Source: Beta vulgaris subsp. vulgaris (taxonomy: Eukaryota > Streptophyta > Magnoliopsida > Caryophyllales > Amaranthaceae). From it: a stretch of 64,000 nucleotides of DNA. Within the stretch, counting starts at the first letter, position 1, and each line of letters opens with the position of its first letter. Of this stretch, positions 22,421 to 34,343 are shown piece by piece. The DNA is taken from positions 43,966,849 to 44,030,848 of the forward strand of contig NC_079205.1 in NCBI RefSeq assembly GCF_026745355.1. Reading direction: 5' to 3'. The position numbers and the translations under genes are program-made. Below the pieces are notes generated by a model, which saw nothing but the letters and a program-made list of their open reading frames with translations, did no database searches and was not told the origin of the DNA.

Positions 22421-24250
22421 TCACCACCCCATGAGTTGATCCAACTGTTCCTTCAGCTCCTCCAAGGCACGGCCATAGAGTCCATCTTCTTTTGTTGCGC
22501 AACACGTATCACTCAAGTCTTCATAAGACTTACATTGTATCAGTTTTAGCATCCAAAGTCCAATGAAGATGATTATAAAATTTATCATATGTTGAGCAGG
22601 AAGCAAACACAATTTCCCAGTTAGATCATCCGGAGTTTCCTGTTCCTTACCCTTGGAACTGAGGCAGATGGGGATTTTGTGAAGGAACTGGAGGGGAGAT
22701 GGAAGGTTCATCTGTTCCGGAATGAAACAGAAGGTGAAGGGTGATAAATGGAGGAAGAATGGTGGTGTGGGTGGAAGAGTTGTGGAGGTGGAAGCAAAAG
22801 GATTTGGGCCTTTTATTTCATCCTTCAACTGCTCAAAACTGGAAGGAACAGAGAAGGATGAAGGGAAGAATGGAGGCATTTGTGAAAGGAACAGAGAGTT
22901 TAGGAGATGGAGGTAGATGGTTCCTTGAGAGTGAGGGTTCCTGTTCCTCATTATCCGAAAGGACTAAAGGAGAGTCCTCGTTGGAAGGAACAGAAACTGG
23001 AGCAATTTTTACGAGTGCTCTTCCTCACTCTCTGAGGAACAGAATTTAGGCTTAGGTGCAATGTGTTTGCGCCTCTTAGGTTTTGGTTCCTCCGGTTTAG
23101 GAACAGGTTCTCCAAGATAACATCATTATCTTCTTCTATCAACTTAGGCATTTTCTTTTTTGAGGAACTGGAACATTCCCTTGATGAGAACACCTTCTTG
23201 GACAGACAACCAAGTCCATTTAGGTCTTTCATTCAAATGTTCCCTTGTTTACCCTATGTGGTCCAACCAGTAAGTCTTACTTCAAAGTGATGAAGTAAGA
23301 AGTTATCAAGGCACCGTAACCAATACACAATGTTCTCAATACAGTGAGTTAGATGTTGAATGAAGAGAGAAGGGAAATTGATTTGAATGTGGTGGTCCAA
23401 GCAAAACATGTAACACATATCCTAGAGACCCACTTCATTCCTCTTTTCAGTTCGAGGAATGAGTGCTCTCCAAACCAATTAATAGTACTTTGTGAAGGGG
23501 AGAGAGTAGAGTTAGTTTGTTGTTTTGGCCAGCGTTCCTCCAAAATATTCTAAATTTTGTCTTGAGGAAAATTCGGAAAAGAAACAGTTCCTTTCCGTTT
23601 AAAGTACAAATCAGTTCCTTTGCAAGGAACTTCCCATACTTTCCTAAAGTGCTTGATTAAACCTTATTTTCTTTCCTCTAACCTCAGTTGTGCAATTCCA
23701 TTAGTATTAACAAATTTGCACAAGAATCATCCATAGCTAGAGGAACAAGAGCATTATTAAAGGCGAATTCAAACAAGAATTCCATGTCTTGTTCCTTTAG
23801 AATGGAGGTTAATTCTAGAAATTTAACTTTATTTGCCCATTCTAAATCGACGCAAAAACCCAAAACATACCTAGATTCACTTCGTTCGACCTGTTTCTCT
23901 GGGAAGATGAAGAAACAATTCCTTTGGAAGGAACAGGTGTGATTTCTTCTTCTTCCCCCTGAGATTGTTCCGGGGTTTCTTCTTCATCATCTTCCCCAAT
24001 TAACTTTCTTCTACGCATACTCCTTCTGGGAGATTCTAATTGTGTTCCTCTATGGGGTTTTTTGAATTAGTCGGTTTCAAGGGTTTTGGTTGGAGATGAA
24101 GAATTTCCATTTTTGAAGTGTGTTTTTTTGATGTGGAAAAGGAAGTTTCTTGAAGTTTTTGCCATGATTTTGAGAGGTTTGAGGTTTTTATGGGTATCAA
24201 AGGTGTGATGAGGTTTCGGCATGGTGAAGATGAAGAGTTGAAGGAACACG
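22421..24250 (-). pseudogene. Broken extra ORF downstream of Copia pol
   Basis: Pieces on the minus strand in changing frames. An amino-terminal part near 24250-24067 (AKTSRNFLFHIKKT) leads into an arginine- and glutamate-rich stretch near 24030-23930. Then come VKFLELTSILKEQDMEFLFE and NNALVPLAMDDSCANLLILM (23830-23690), VWEVPCKGTDLYFKRKGTVS (about 23620), and INWFGEHSF with MCYMFCLDHHIQINFPSL (23480-23340). The carboxy part, 22951-22421, is proline- and serine-rich and ends LKEQLDQLMGW. The layout resembles the transposon-encoded proteins of unknown function seen after pol in SIRE-like elements; I assign no function. No transmembrane or signal segment can be judged in the broken frames. Confidence 0.5.
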
Positions 24251-24650
24251 GTTTCTATAGATGAATTGAAGGAGGGTTTTGCATGTAATAGTAATTATGA
24301 CACGCGGGAAAAAATAAGCAAATAAAAATAAATAAAGAAAGAAACGAAAAGTAAAAATAAGAACCAAGATTTAATTAAACTGTTCCCTTTTTTTTGGTAT
24401 TTTTTCGGATTTTTATGATTTTAATTTTTGAAAGAAAATAAATGCTAAGGAACTTGTGCTATAGGAACAACTAATGCTACATATCAATGTCCTTCATATC
24501 ATGCATGTTTCTTACCTTAGGAACAGTAAGGGGAGTATTATGTGACATTTGTGAGTTGTTTAATTTCTTTGAATTCATGTTTATGTTTTGCAACATTCCA
24601 ATTTGCAATGGTCTTAGGCAATTAAACACAATTATTTTTAGCACACAAAG

Positions 24651-25338
24651 TCACTCAAATTGATTCAAACATGGGGGAATGACATAGGAACAATCACTTA
24701 ATTTTATTAACCCTAACTCAAGCCTTAATTTTTCATATCTATCTCTTTGCAAAGGCTTAGTTAGTATATCAGCAATCTGATAATCAGTTTGACAAAACTC
24801 AAGTTTAATCAAACCTTTTTCAACATTTTCTCTTAAAAAGTGATGTCTTATATGTATATGCTTTACTCTAGAATGATGCACTGGATCTTTAGATATACTA
24901 TAGCACTTGTATTGTCACAATAAATAGGAACACATTCAAAGTTTATTCCATAGTCACTAAGTTGTTGTTTTATCCAAAGCATTTGAGAGCAACATGCAGC
25001 AGCTCATATTCTGCTTCAGCAGTGGATAAAGCAACTGTGTTTTGTTTCTTGGTACTCCAAGAAACTAAACTATGACCAAGGAATTGTGCCATACCTGAGG
25101 TGCTTTTCCTATTTACAAGATCTCCAGCATAATCTGCATCTGCATATCCTTTTAGTTCGAATGTATCACTTCTTGGATAGTAGAGTCCAAGATCATCTGT
25201 TCCTTTAAGATATCTAAGAATTCTCTTCACAGCAGTGAGGTGAGACTCCTTTGGATTTGCTTGAAATCTAGCACACAAACCAACACTGAAAGCTATGTCT
25301 GGACGACTAGCAGTTAGATACAAAAGTGAACCAATCAT
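24651..25338 (-). pseudogene. Copia RNase H
   Basis: Last enzyme of the Copia polyprotein, removing RNA from RNA-DNA hybrids. Readable: MIGSLLYLTASRPDIAFSVG (end of reverse transcriptase), KRILRYLKGTDDLGLYY, then GYADADYAGDLVNRKSTSG, SWSTKKQNTVALSTAEAEYE, with the first Asp and the Glu of STAEAEY typical of Copia RNase H, and the tail HHSRVKHIHIRHHFLRENVE and ADILTKPLQRDRYEKLR. It is broken between 24881 and 24970 by a frameshift. Confidence 0.92.
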
Positions 25339-25389
25339 TCTCTATATTTTGTTTGATCAACACTTGTTCCTATGGAGTCTTCATCTAAT

Positions 25390-26301
25390 CTAGTTGAAGT
25401 TCCCATAGGAGTGTGATTTATCTTTGAATTTTCGAGGCCATATTTCTTTAATAGTTCCTTTATGTATTTTTGTTGGTGAACAATTATTCCTTTTCAGTTT
25501 GTTTGATTTGTATCCAAGAAAGAAATTTAACTCACCCATCATACTCATTTCAAATTCATGCTCTATGAGACTTGAGAATTCTTTGCACAATGTTTCATTA
25601 GTAGCTCCGAATATGATGTCATCAACATATATTTGAACAAGCAAAAATGTCAGTTCCTTTAGATTTTAGGAACAAGGTTTTATCAACCTTTCCTCTTTTT
25701 AAATTGTTTTCTAAAAGGAACTTTGATAATCTCTCATACCATGATCTAGGTGCTTGTTTTAACCCATAAAGAGCTTTATCAAGCTTGTAGACATGATTTG
25801 GGAGATTATTATTTTCAAACCAGGGGGTTGTTCAACATATACATCTTCGTTTAGATAGCCATTTAAAAATGCACACTTAACATCCATTTGATATATTTAA
25901 ATCCCATGTAAGCAGCAAATGCAATTAAAATTCTAATGGCTTCTAATCTAGCTACAGGAGCAAAGGTTTCTTCATAATCCATTCCTTCTTGTTGATTATA
26001 ACCTTTTACTACAAGTCTAGCTTTGTTTCTTACAATGGTTCCAAATTCATCTAGTTTGTTTCTAAACACCCATTTTAAGCCAATTACTTTTGTTGTTTAG
26101 ATGAGGAACTAGATGCCATACCTTGTTTCTTTCAAACTCATTTAATTCAGCTTGCATTGCAGTAATCCAATCAGAGTCAGTTAAGGCTTCTTCATGATTT
26201 CTTGGTTCCATCATTGATAGGAACGCATGAAATGCACAAAAGTTCCTTAACTGAGATCTAGTTTGCGTACCTTTGGATATGTCGCTGATTATGAGTTCCA
26301 C
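25390..26301 (-). pseudogene. Copia reverse transcriptase
   Basis: Copies the element RNA into DNA. Fragments in order: WITAMQAELNEFERNKVWHL (26190-26120), [20 protein letters not shown] and [19 protein letters not shown] (26050-25900), and the active-site box YVDDIIFGA (about 25625). Frame changes lie near 26065, 25860 and between 25640 and 25800, so no full domain can be read through. Residues of the YVDD box are intact. Confidence 0.92.
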
Positions 26302-27600
26302 AGGATGTGACTTTTGTAATCTCCAAGGTTTTGGTTGAAACTCTCTTATAACATGTTGTTCCTCATGAGTTCCTTGAGTAGATGAGGAAATCTGCTCAGT
26401 TGTTCCTCTGTTAGCCTCGGTGGACTCAGTTCCTTCATTTGAGGAACAGGAGCATCTTCTCCTCCTTGAGGAACAGGAACCTCATTGATGTCATTATTTT
26501 CAAATTCCTCGTTCCTTTCCTCTTTCACTTCTTCTTCTTCTTGTGAATCTGTGTTCCTTGTACTTGGTTGTGCTAACCCTATCTCATAGTCATCAACCTG
26601 TATGCTTGGATTATTTTGTCAGATTCATCAAAGATTACATGAATGCTTTCTTCAACACACATAGTTCTTTTTGTTGTATACTCTATAAGCTTTACTATGT
26701 GAGGAGTATCCTAAAAATGTTGCTTCATCACTCCTTGCATCAAATTTTCCAAGATTATCTTTTCCATTATTATGCACATAACATTTGCACCAAATGTTCT
26801 AAAATAGGTGATATTTGGTTTCTTTCCAAATAAAGTTCATAAGGAGTTTTATTAATGATAGGTCTCATCATGGCACGATTAATTATGTGACAAGCAGTAT
26901 TAACAGCTTCAGCCCAAAAGTTCCTTGGAAGTTCACTAGCAATTAACATGGTTCTAGACATTTCCTCCAAAGTTCTATTTTTCCTTTCTACAACACCATT
27001 TTGTTGTGGTGTTCTAGGGGCAAAAAATTATGATCTAGGCCATTATCTCTGCTTAGTCATCAAATTTATAATTTTCGAATTCCTTGCCATGATCTGATCT
27101 AATGTGCATTATTTTATGTCCACTTAGTTTTGAACTCTTTTAGCAAAGACAAGGAACTCATCATAAGTTTCATCTTTACTATGAGGAAAAATAACCCAAG
27201 TGTACCTAGAGTAGTCATCTACAATCACAAGTACATACCTCTTTCCACTTCTGCTTTGAATTCTCATGGGTCCACATAAGTCCATATGAATTAATCTAAT
27301 GGTTTAGTGGTACTTACAATCGTTTTAGATTTGAAAGAGGATCTTACTTGTTTCCTCGTGCACATGCATCACAAACTTGATCAATATGAAATTTTATGGA
27401 TGGTAATCCTAAAACAAGTCTTTTGATCTAAGTTTCTCAAGTAATGAAAAGCTAGCATGTCCTAGACGCTTGTGCCAAGAAGTGAATCATCTTCAATAAC
27501 ACTAAGACAAGTTAAATTGATTTGAGGAACAAGGTCTAGATCCACAATGTATGTGTTCCCTTTCCTTGTTCCTTCCAAGATAACCTTCTTAGTTTTAATG
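26302..27600 (-). pseudogene. Copia integrase and linker
   Basis: Inserts the DNA copy. From right to left: the start of integrase (LGHASFSLLEKL-like, near 27430), the catalytic core region ELIHMDLCGPMRIQSRS and VLVIVDDYSRYTWVIF (27300-27190), RTMLIASELPRNFWAEAVNT and HIINRAMMRPI (26960-26850), and VEESIHVIFDES (about 26630). A linker rich in Glu and Pro with VPVPQGGEDAPVPQ (26528-26346) leads to reverse transcriptase. Several frameshifts and stops are present. Confidence 0.85.
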
Positions 27601-27607
27601 TTGATGA

Positions 27608-27892
27608 TCAGCATTTTTCTTTATCAAATTTCACAGTATTTCCTTTGTCACAGAATTGAGAAATGCTTAATAGATTATGTTTTAGACCTTCAACTAAAAA
27701 TACATTTTCAATGGAGTGTAGGTGACTTACCGACCTTACCCATAGAACTATGTTACCTTTCTTATTATCACCAAATGTTACACTCCCTTCATAGGTTGTG
27801 AGTGAGAGAAACTTCGTTTTGTCTCCTGTCATGTGCTTGGAACAACCACTATCGAGATACCATGTGTTGTTCCCCCTCACTCCAACCTGCAA
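27608..27892 (-). pseudogene. Copia protease and start of pre-integrase region
   Basis: Aspartic protease that cuts the polyprotein. WYLDSGCSKHMTGDKTKF contains the DSG active-site motif, followed by GSVTFGDNKKGNI and, in the pre-integrase part, VFLVEGLKHNLLSISQFCDK. The frame is open for 94 codons, then shifts. Confidence 0.93.
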
Positions 27893-27999
27893 AAATCAAC
27901 TAGTTGTTAGTTGTAGGAACCCCATCTTTCGTGGGTTCCTGTTCTTGACTAGGATTTGTTTTGACAACCCATTTTTTTTTACTTATTGTCACTTTTTCC

Positions 28000-29727
28000 C
28001 AATCATTCAGATTTTAATTGACATTGATTTATGTAATGACCTACCTTGCCACAATACATACAAAATTCAATAGGTAGATCAACATATTTCTTTTGTCTTG
28101 TTCCTTTTCTTGTAGTTTTCAAAACCAAGACCTTCCTTCCTCTTGGTCTGTGGTTTCTCAATCCACTTAGGAACTTTCATGATTTTGCCTCTGTTCCTTG
28201 CGACAACCAGTTCCTTTTTAAGATTACAGATCTGTTCCTTTAAAATATTTTTTTCTTTATTCATTTTTCAATCTCAGATCTGTATCCTTTCAAAGGGGTT
28301 GATCTTATATCAAAGGAACTCAGAACAGGGACAAATTCCTTCAAGTGTGAAATCTCTAAATTAATTAGATAATTTTCATTTTTCAAACTTTCATAAATTC
28401 TTTGATTTTAAGTTTTTATCAAATAAATCAAAGAATCTTGTTTCAACATCTGTTCTCATTTTCTTAAGCCATTCTATGTGTTCCTTGCAAACTTTTAAGG
28501 CTTGTTCCGTTTGTTCACGTTTTTCACGTTTTTCACGTTCATCTCTACATTCAAGAATTGCATCATAAAGAAGATCATATATTTCAGCCTAGTTTTACCA
28601 TCTAGTTCTGACTCAAGTCCATGTTGACTTACCTCAATTTTTCTTCATCTTCTTTTTCGTCAGTGTTTGCCATGAGGCAAAGGTTTGCTGTTTCTTCAGT
28701 TGGTTGTTCCTCTTCTTCTTCCGTCTCTGAATCTCCCCAAGCAGCTATCATAGCTTTGCGCACATTTGCCTTAGAGAAAGGTGCTTTTGATTCTTTGTTC
28801 CTTTCAGCAAAGCGTTCCTTGTTCCTTTCTTTGGTTTTGTCATTTTCCCAAAGAGGACATTCCTTGATGAAGTGATCTGTACTTCCACATTTATGACAAG
28901 CAGCTTTGTTAGAAAATTTCTTAGTTTTACCTTTGAAGTTTCCATTCTTCATGTTCCTGTACATCTTTCGAAATTTTCGAACCATGAGGGCTGCTTCTTC
29001 TCTTCTGAGTCCGAATCATCTTCATCATCTGCTTTGAGAGCAATTGATTTTGATTTGGAGCTTTCACCATATTCAGTATCAAGGTGAAGCTCATGAGTCA
29101 TAAGTGACCCTGCCAGCTGTTCTAAGTTGAACTTAGTGAAGTCTTTTGTTTCTTGAAGAGCAGTGACTTTAGCCATCCATCTGTCCTTAGGAAGACTCCT
29201 AAGAACCTTTCGAACCTGTTCCTCAGATGAAATAAACTTTCCAAGAGAAGCCAACTCATTATAATGTTAGTAAAACGAGTAAACATGTCTCGGATGCTTT
29301 CTTGATTTCATGCAGAACAGTTCATATTGATTCATAAGTAAATCAATTTTCGATCTTTTAACTTCATTAGTTCCTTCGTGGGTTACTTCTAGTAAATCCC
29401 ATATTTGCTTTGCGGATTTGCATCCCATGATCCTATTATGTTCATGGGGTCCAAGTCCACAATGCAATAGTTTAATAGCCATGGCATTTACTTCCATTTT
29501 TTCAAAATCAGATTTGTCATAATCAGAGAGGGGTTTAAGAGTTACCTCATTTTTGTCATTTGTAGTTGTGACTTCGAAATCACCAACTTCAATGACTCTC
29601 CATACCTGATAGTTTTCAGCTTGATGAATATCTCCATGCGGTTCTTCCAATAGTTGTAGTACTTCCCATTGAACATAGGAGGCCTTTGAGTGGAATAACC
29701 TTCTTCAAGTTTCTCGGTGGTATTCAT
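28000..29727 (-). pseudogene. Copia gag
   Basis: Structural nucleocapsid protein. The start is at 29727 (MNTTEKLEEGYSTQRPPMFN, then YYNYWKNRMEIFIK). After frame changes come CKSAKQIWDLLEVTHEGTNE, MASLGKFISSEEQVRKVLRS, LEQLAGSLMTHELHLD, an acidic segment, and a zinc knuckle CHKCGSTDHFIKEC (about 28893-28852). A long lysine/glutamate-rich, coiled-coil-like stretch follows, then a second knuckle CMYCGKVGHYINQC near 28068-28027. Two knuckles this far apart suit the large gag of SIRE-like elements. At least four frameshifts. Confidence 0.88.
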
Positions 29728-29770
29728 TGTTCCTTGGATCTTTTTCTCAATAGGGTTTCCTATCTTACGT

Positions 29771-29790
29771 GAGTTCTAGCTCTGATACCA
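29771..29790 (-). promoter_or_regulatory. Copia primer-binding site (initiator tRNA-Met)
   Basis: Minus strand TGGTATCAGAGCTAGAACTC, two bases inside the 5' LTR. TGGTATCAGAGC is complementary to the 3' end of plant initiator tRNA-Met. Confidence 0.95.
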
Positions 29791-29792
29791 AT

Positions 29793-31141
29793 TGTTATTT
29801 CCCTAGGAACACTACAAGAGGGGGGTGAATTGTAGGTGTAGAAATAAACGTAACTTTTTGCGGAAATTAAAACTTAAACGAATAAACAAGCTAAAGGAAC
29901 ACAAGGGATTTTTACGAGGAAAAACTTCTTGGGCCCAACAAGAAGAAACAACCTCGACCACTAGGGATTTTAAACTCAACATTTCACTAATTAGGCCAAA
30001 CAACTTTGTACAACCTAATTCTAACTCGAGCCACACCTTGAGTTCCTAAACTCAAGTTCCTGACCACTGTTCCCTTAACAGCAGTTCCTCTCAACTTCAC
30101 TCGAAGTTTTCTCCACCATACAAGCTTCACTCAAAGCCTTTTCTTACAGAACTTCACTCAAAGTTCCCTTACCCCAAAAACCAAAATACAATTGATCGAA
30201 ATAAGCTTAGTGGAATTAGAGTAAGAAGCAAAGAACAAATGGCTATTATGAGAGAATGAAGGCACTGACACTTAATAGTTAAACTCACTTAATTACTTAG
30301 TCAGACACAATTTGGAACTTATCTAGACTTCTATATTTATAGTGAATACTCATAAAGAACGTGGGATTAAACTAGATTACATGTTTAAGTCCATTAACCC
30401 ATGATGTTCCTTCCCCTAAGGAACACGTTTCACATCATGTCCCATGATCCCATGATCTAAAATGAACGTGGAATATTTAGCCATTACTCCTAATAATAGG
30501 AGTTCCTTGAGCTTTATCCGAAAATCAGTTTTATAAAAACTTTTTTATCTTTAAAACTGAATTTTTAATCTTTAAGAAAATATATCTTTTAAAAAAATCT
30601 TTCTAAAACCGGATATTTATTTTCTTTTTTTTCGAAAAAAAATCTTTTCTCAAACGATTTTCTTTTTAAAACTGATTTTATCATTTGAAATTAGATAAAA
30701 CTAATTTCCTATAATTTAGGCATGACTTACTCAATTTACTTTTAACGTTATACTTTGCACGCCTAAGTCTAGTTTCTTTTATTAACTAATTCCTTTAACA
30801 TATTCGTTAGTGCCACTTAGTTTGTTCCTTACAAAGGAACAAAATCTCATTCTCAAATAAAGCTGCCACTGTTCCTTACCATTCTTACTTTGTTCCTTTA
30901 CATTGGAACTAGAAATAAAACGCCTAGCTTCTATTCTTCTTGATCCAATGCTTGCTCCAGTATCAACTTAGAAACTTCTTTACTTAGCCTTTGAAATCCT
31001 CTCTTGACTTCTTCCTTGACTTTTGTATTCTCCCAGTTCCTTTCATTGATACCTTAAACACCATACACTTAAAAAACTCATTAGTTCACTACTTAGTTTG
31101 TATCTTTGCTTCTTTGTCATCATCAAAACTAGGGTTCAACA
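29793..31141 (-). repeat. Copia 5' LTR
   Basis: 1349 bp, TGTTATTTCCC...GGTTCAACA, matching the LTR at 20460-21804. Contains the promoter of the element; I did not pinpoint a TATA box. Confidence 0.95.
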
Positions 31142-31461
31142 TATACTACATGCAAGTCTAAGACCTAAAGAAAATGAGAAGAAAATAAAAAGAAACGTAA
31201 AGCAAAAAGATATATACAAAGCAACAAAAAGAGTAGAAATAGGAAAAAGTTATATACATGTAATATACAAGAAAAACAGTCAACCATGGTCGTTCTCATC
31301 AAATTCCTCAAGGCAATAAACATTGAAGCACACTCTCCTATCATGCCTCTAAGCCCGACCTAGCAATGCATCCTCTCTAAGACGCGCACCCAAAAAGACA
31401 CCCCAAACCCTTAAAAAGCACATCCCGCGAGCATAATCAAATATAAACACCCCCCAAACAA
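31142..31461 (-). other. Athila-1 3' untranslated region, distal piece
   Basis: Continues the Athila-1 sequence interrupted by Copia; the first five bases are the TATAC duplication. A-rich, no coding content. Confidence 0.7.
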
Positions 31462-32983
31462 TCAAGGCACCTCCTCGGTGCAATCATTCAAAAGAAGTAA
31501 AGGGGGAGCGGGGCAAAAGGAACTAGTCCTCGTCCATGTGAGATGGACCGGCTTCCGGAGGGGGGCCATGAGGCTCCCAACCGCCCGTGTAGCCCGGTGG
31601 CCAAGCGTCGTAGGGGTGGGGATAGCGGGATCACCCATGGGGTTGGAACCCCCGGGTGCTCGCCAATCATAGGGTGGGTCGCGTTGGGGCCAATACGGGT
31701 ACATGGGTTGGCGTTCATTCCATCTCGGTATTGGCCCATGTTGAGGAGGCCGATTTGGAAAGTTGACATAAGGGTCAACATTTCCACTCTGCACATGGTG
31801 ATGGTACATAGCATCAGTTTGTACCATCATACCATTTAAGTCTTCTCTCATGCCTTGGATCATATTCATCATACGATCCTGGTTGAGAGCAAGACTGTGG
31901 TAGGCCCCCTCATAGTCAAAAGAGCAGGATGACACTGAGGCATGCCGGCTGGAACTCGGCTCCTCTTGATGGGGAGGAGGAGCTAAGTTGGCGTGTGCGG
32001 CCTGGGCGTCCGCGACGGGGGGATCAAAAGGGATGAGAAGAATCTGACCATCCTCCCCCTCGCGATCAAAGGTGGTCACCGCTGGGTTTGGGAGGTAACA
32101 GTGATGACGACCCCTTACCTTCCAAACAAACCGCTCGGGATCGGGGGTAAAGTCGATCCACCCGACGGCTCTAATATAGTGCAAATCAAGGAAGGGGTTG
32201 TCATCAACTGGAGTCAACAAAGAGAGTTGCTCCCCAAACCTAAGAGCGGAGGCAATGATAGTAACAATCCCCCCACAATGAATATCGGATTTGAATAATT
32301 CCCCACGGCGTATAGCAAGACACTGTTGGAGAAATAGAAATCCGAAATTCAGCTTGCCCCCATTTTCGTCAGGGAGATGGGAAGCAGTGTAGTTAGCACT
32401 CAACTCCTCCGATACTACCTTACTTGGTTCTTTTTTTGAGTAAATAGAGGTAACAAGGAGGCGGGTGAATATATCTAAGAATGGGGGAATGCATATGAGA
32501 GGAATATCCCGTCTTTGGATCAAAAGGGGCGTATCCGACAATGTCGCGCCAAAATACGTCCCTTTGATAGAAGGTGGGGTTTTGCCAAGTCTCGGGATTG
32601 CGAATGGCGTTTGAGGCATCACATTGGAAAATTTCATTAAGCCTCGCCAAAGAGATGCATTGGGGTTGATTGAACAATTGGAAGGAGATTTCATACTCCC
32701 CCTCATGTCCCTCAACCTCACGTCTCTCGAGAGAGGCTAAGAATTCCAAGGTGAGGCGCTCATACGTCAAGGCGCTAAATGTGTAAAAGCGTTCCATGCC
32801 TAAAGCAAATAAGGCACGCCTTACATCAACTCTTATCCCTAGACTCTCAAGGGTGTCACCATGGAAAACTTGGAAGCCTTGATCTTTCGGTCTTAAGTTC
32901 GTCATACCAACGTTTATGTTCGGGGTTGGCAAACTTAAGAGCCGGAAGGGTTCCCTTTGTGTTCTTTTGGGAGGTCGAGCCAT
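31462..32983 (-). pseudogene. ATHILA (env-position) ORF of Athila-1
   Basis: Starts at 32983 (MARPPKRTQREPFRLLSL). The first frame runs to 32420, with LTYERLTLEFLASLERREVE, FQLFNQPQCISLARLNEIFQ and FWRDIVGYAPFDPKT. One frameshift near 32460 moves it to a second frame that continues to 31462 (TSIYSKKEPSKVVSEELSAN, GGKLNFGFLFLQQCLAIRRG, then a proline- and serine-rich end). The joined length would be about 500 residues. It occupies the env position of Athila elements and matches the family known as ATHILA ORF. I see no clear signal peptide or membrane span, so an envelope role is not supported by sequence alone. Apart from the one shift it looks intact. Confidence 0.8.
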
Positions 32984-34343
32984 GATCTTTTTTACTTTTT
33001 TTACGCGAACGAAACATACTTGGAGTTTAAGGAGAATAGCTCAACCAAGTGATAGTTTTAAAATTCAAAAGACACGAGCTCGACCCAACAAATAAACACA
33101 AAAATAAGGGCACCGACTAAGGCAAGAAAAAAAATCAAAGTAAAAATTAAGAAAAATTGAAAAGAGACTATATAAAAAAAAAAGATAAAAAATATGAAAA
33201 CAAAAGGAACTAGAAAGATAAAAGAAGTAAGTAACTAAAAGGAAAAGAACGAAAAAAAATCACACAAAAATACCAAAAATTCCAAAAATCAGAAAAAAAT
33301 CAAAATCTATCTAAATCTACCAGCTAAATCCACAAGAAACACCACAATCATCATATATTCAATTTACTTAGCCAAATCTAGAAGAAAAATGAAAGTTAGG
33401 GTTAAGGTTTTACCTCCCTCTTTAAGAGGGGTGAAGAAATTCCCAATTGCGAGCAATGTAGGCGACTTCAAGCTTCAATCGTGCTCCTTTCCCTTTTTTC
33501 TTCAAGAAATCCCCCCAAACTTCAACTTTTAAGTGATGAAGAAGTTTCGAATTTGGGGCTTTTGGACGAAAGTGGGTTCTTTGTGTAGAGGAGGAGAAAA
33601 TATGAAGGTTTTGTGAAGGAGGTGAGTGAAAATATTGAGAGATAAAGGAGATATGAAGGTTTGAAGTTGGAGTTTTAATGGAGGTTAGAGAGAGAAAGAG
33701 GGTTTGAATGAAATGTGAATGAGAGAGAAGGGGAATGTGAGTGAGAGAGAGAGGGAATGTGAGTGAGAGGGAAAGGGGGGGCCGGATGGAAAGAGAAAGT
33801 GCTAAAAAAAAAACGTGATTTTGATAAGGAGCGCCCGCTCCAAGCCTGGAGCGGGGCGCTCCTGAAACGCTCCAGGACCGCTCCTTCGTTCTGTTTTTCT
33901 TCAAAAAAAAATTTGTGGGGCGGAGCGCCCGCTCCTTGAACGCTCCCCCCTCGCTCCAACTTTCTGTCTTCCATTTGTTTTTGTGCGGAAGGATGGAGCG
34001 CCCGCTCCTCTTGCGGAGCGCCCCTTTTGCTCTCTTGTGGCTCGCTCCATCTTCCCTTCTTCAACACTTAGCCAATTTTTCCATATTTTTCACTCCTCTT
34101 GCAATTTTCCTCATGACAAACCTCTTATTCACTCCTCTCTCTTTTTTTTTCTTTTTTTTTATATTATTTTTTTTTTTATGTGGTAAGAGAAAAAAAAACA
34201 CAAAAAGGTTAGTGCATAAAAAGAAAATATATGAAAAATGCTTGAAAAAGAAAGAAAAAATAGAGAAATGAAAAAGGGAAAGAAGTCGGGTTGCCTCCCG
34301 TAAGCGCTTAAGTTTGAGTCATTAGCTTGACTTTACCTCACAA
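32984..34343 (-). repeat. Athila-1 spacer between pol and ATHILA ORF, with GGAGCG/CGCTCC palindromes
   Basis: Non-coding. 33000-33420 is A-rich; 33590-33780 is GA-rich (repeated GAGAGA and GTGAGTGAGAG). 33828-34050 holds GGAGCGCCCGCTCC at about 33829, 33922 and 33993, with single half-sites GGAGCG and CGCTCC between; TTCTG follows two of the clusters, as in the LTRs. 34140-34170 is T-rich. Frames such as LGAGAPYQNH are artefacts of the GC-rich repeats. Confidence 0.8.

Larger units (their letters stand above)
20460..31141 (-). mobile_element. SIRE-like Ty1/Copia retrotransposon nested in Athila-1
   Basis: Complete structure with TATAC target duplications (20455-20459, 31142-31146), LTRs 20460-21804 and 29793-31141, an initiator-tRNA-Met primer site and a polypurine tract. 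Minus-strand order is gag, protease, integrase, reverse transcriptase, RNase H, which is the Copia order, followed by about 2.8 kb with an additional broken ORF before the 3' LTR. That, the LTRs over 1.3 kb and the total of 10.7 kb fit the SIRE lineage; the assignment is by structure and motif, not by phylogeny. Frameshifts are many, so it is a decayed copy. Confidence 0.95.

Noticed and set aside
22722..23049. Plus-strand frames of 64-102 codons
   Set aside because: They lie opposite the proline/serine-rich part of the broken Copia 3' ORF and show the reversed composition of that sequence.
31462..32983. Retroviral-type envelope protein
   Set aside because: The ORF is in the env position, but I see no convincing signal peptide, membrane span or fusion motif; annotated only as ATHILA ORF.
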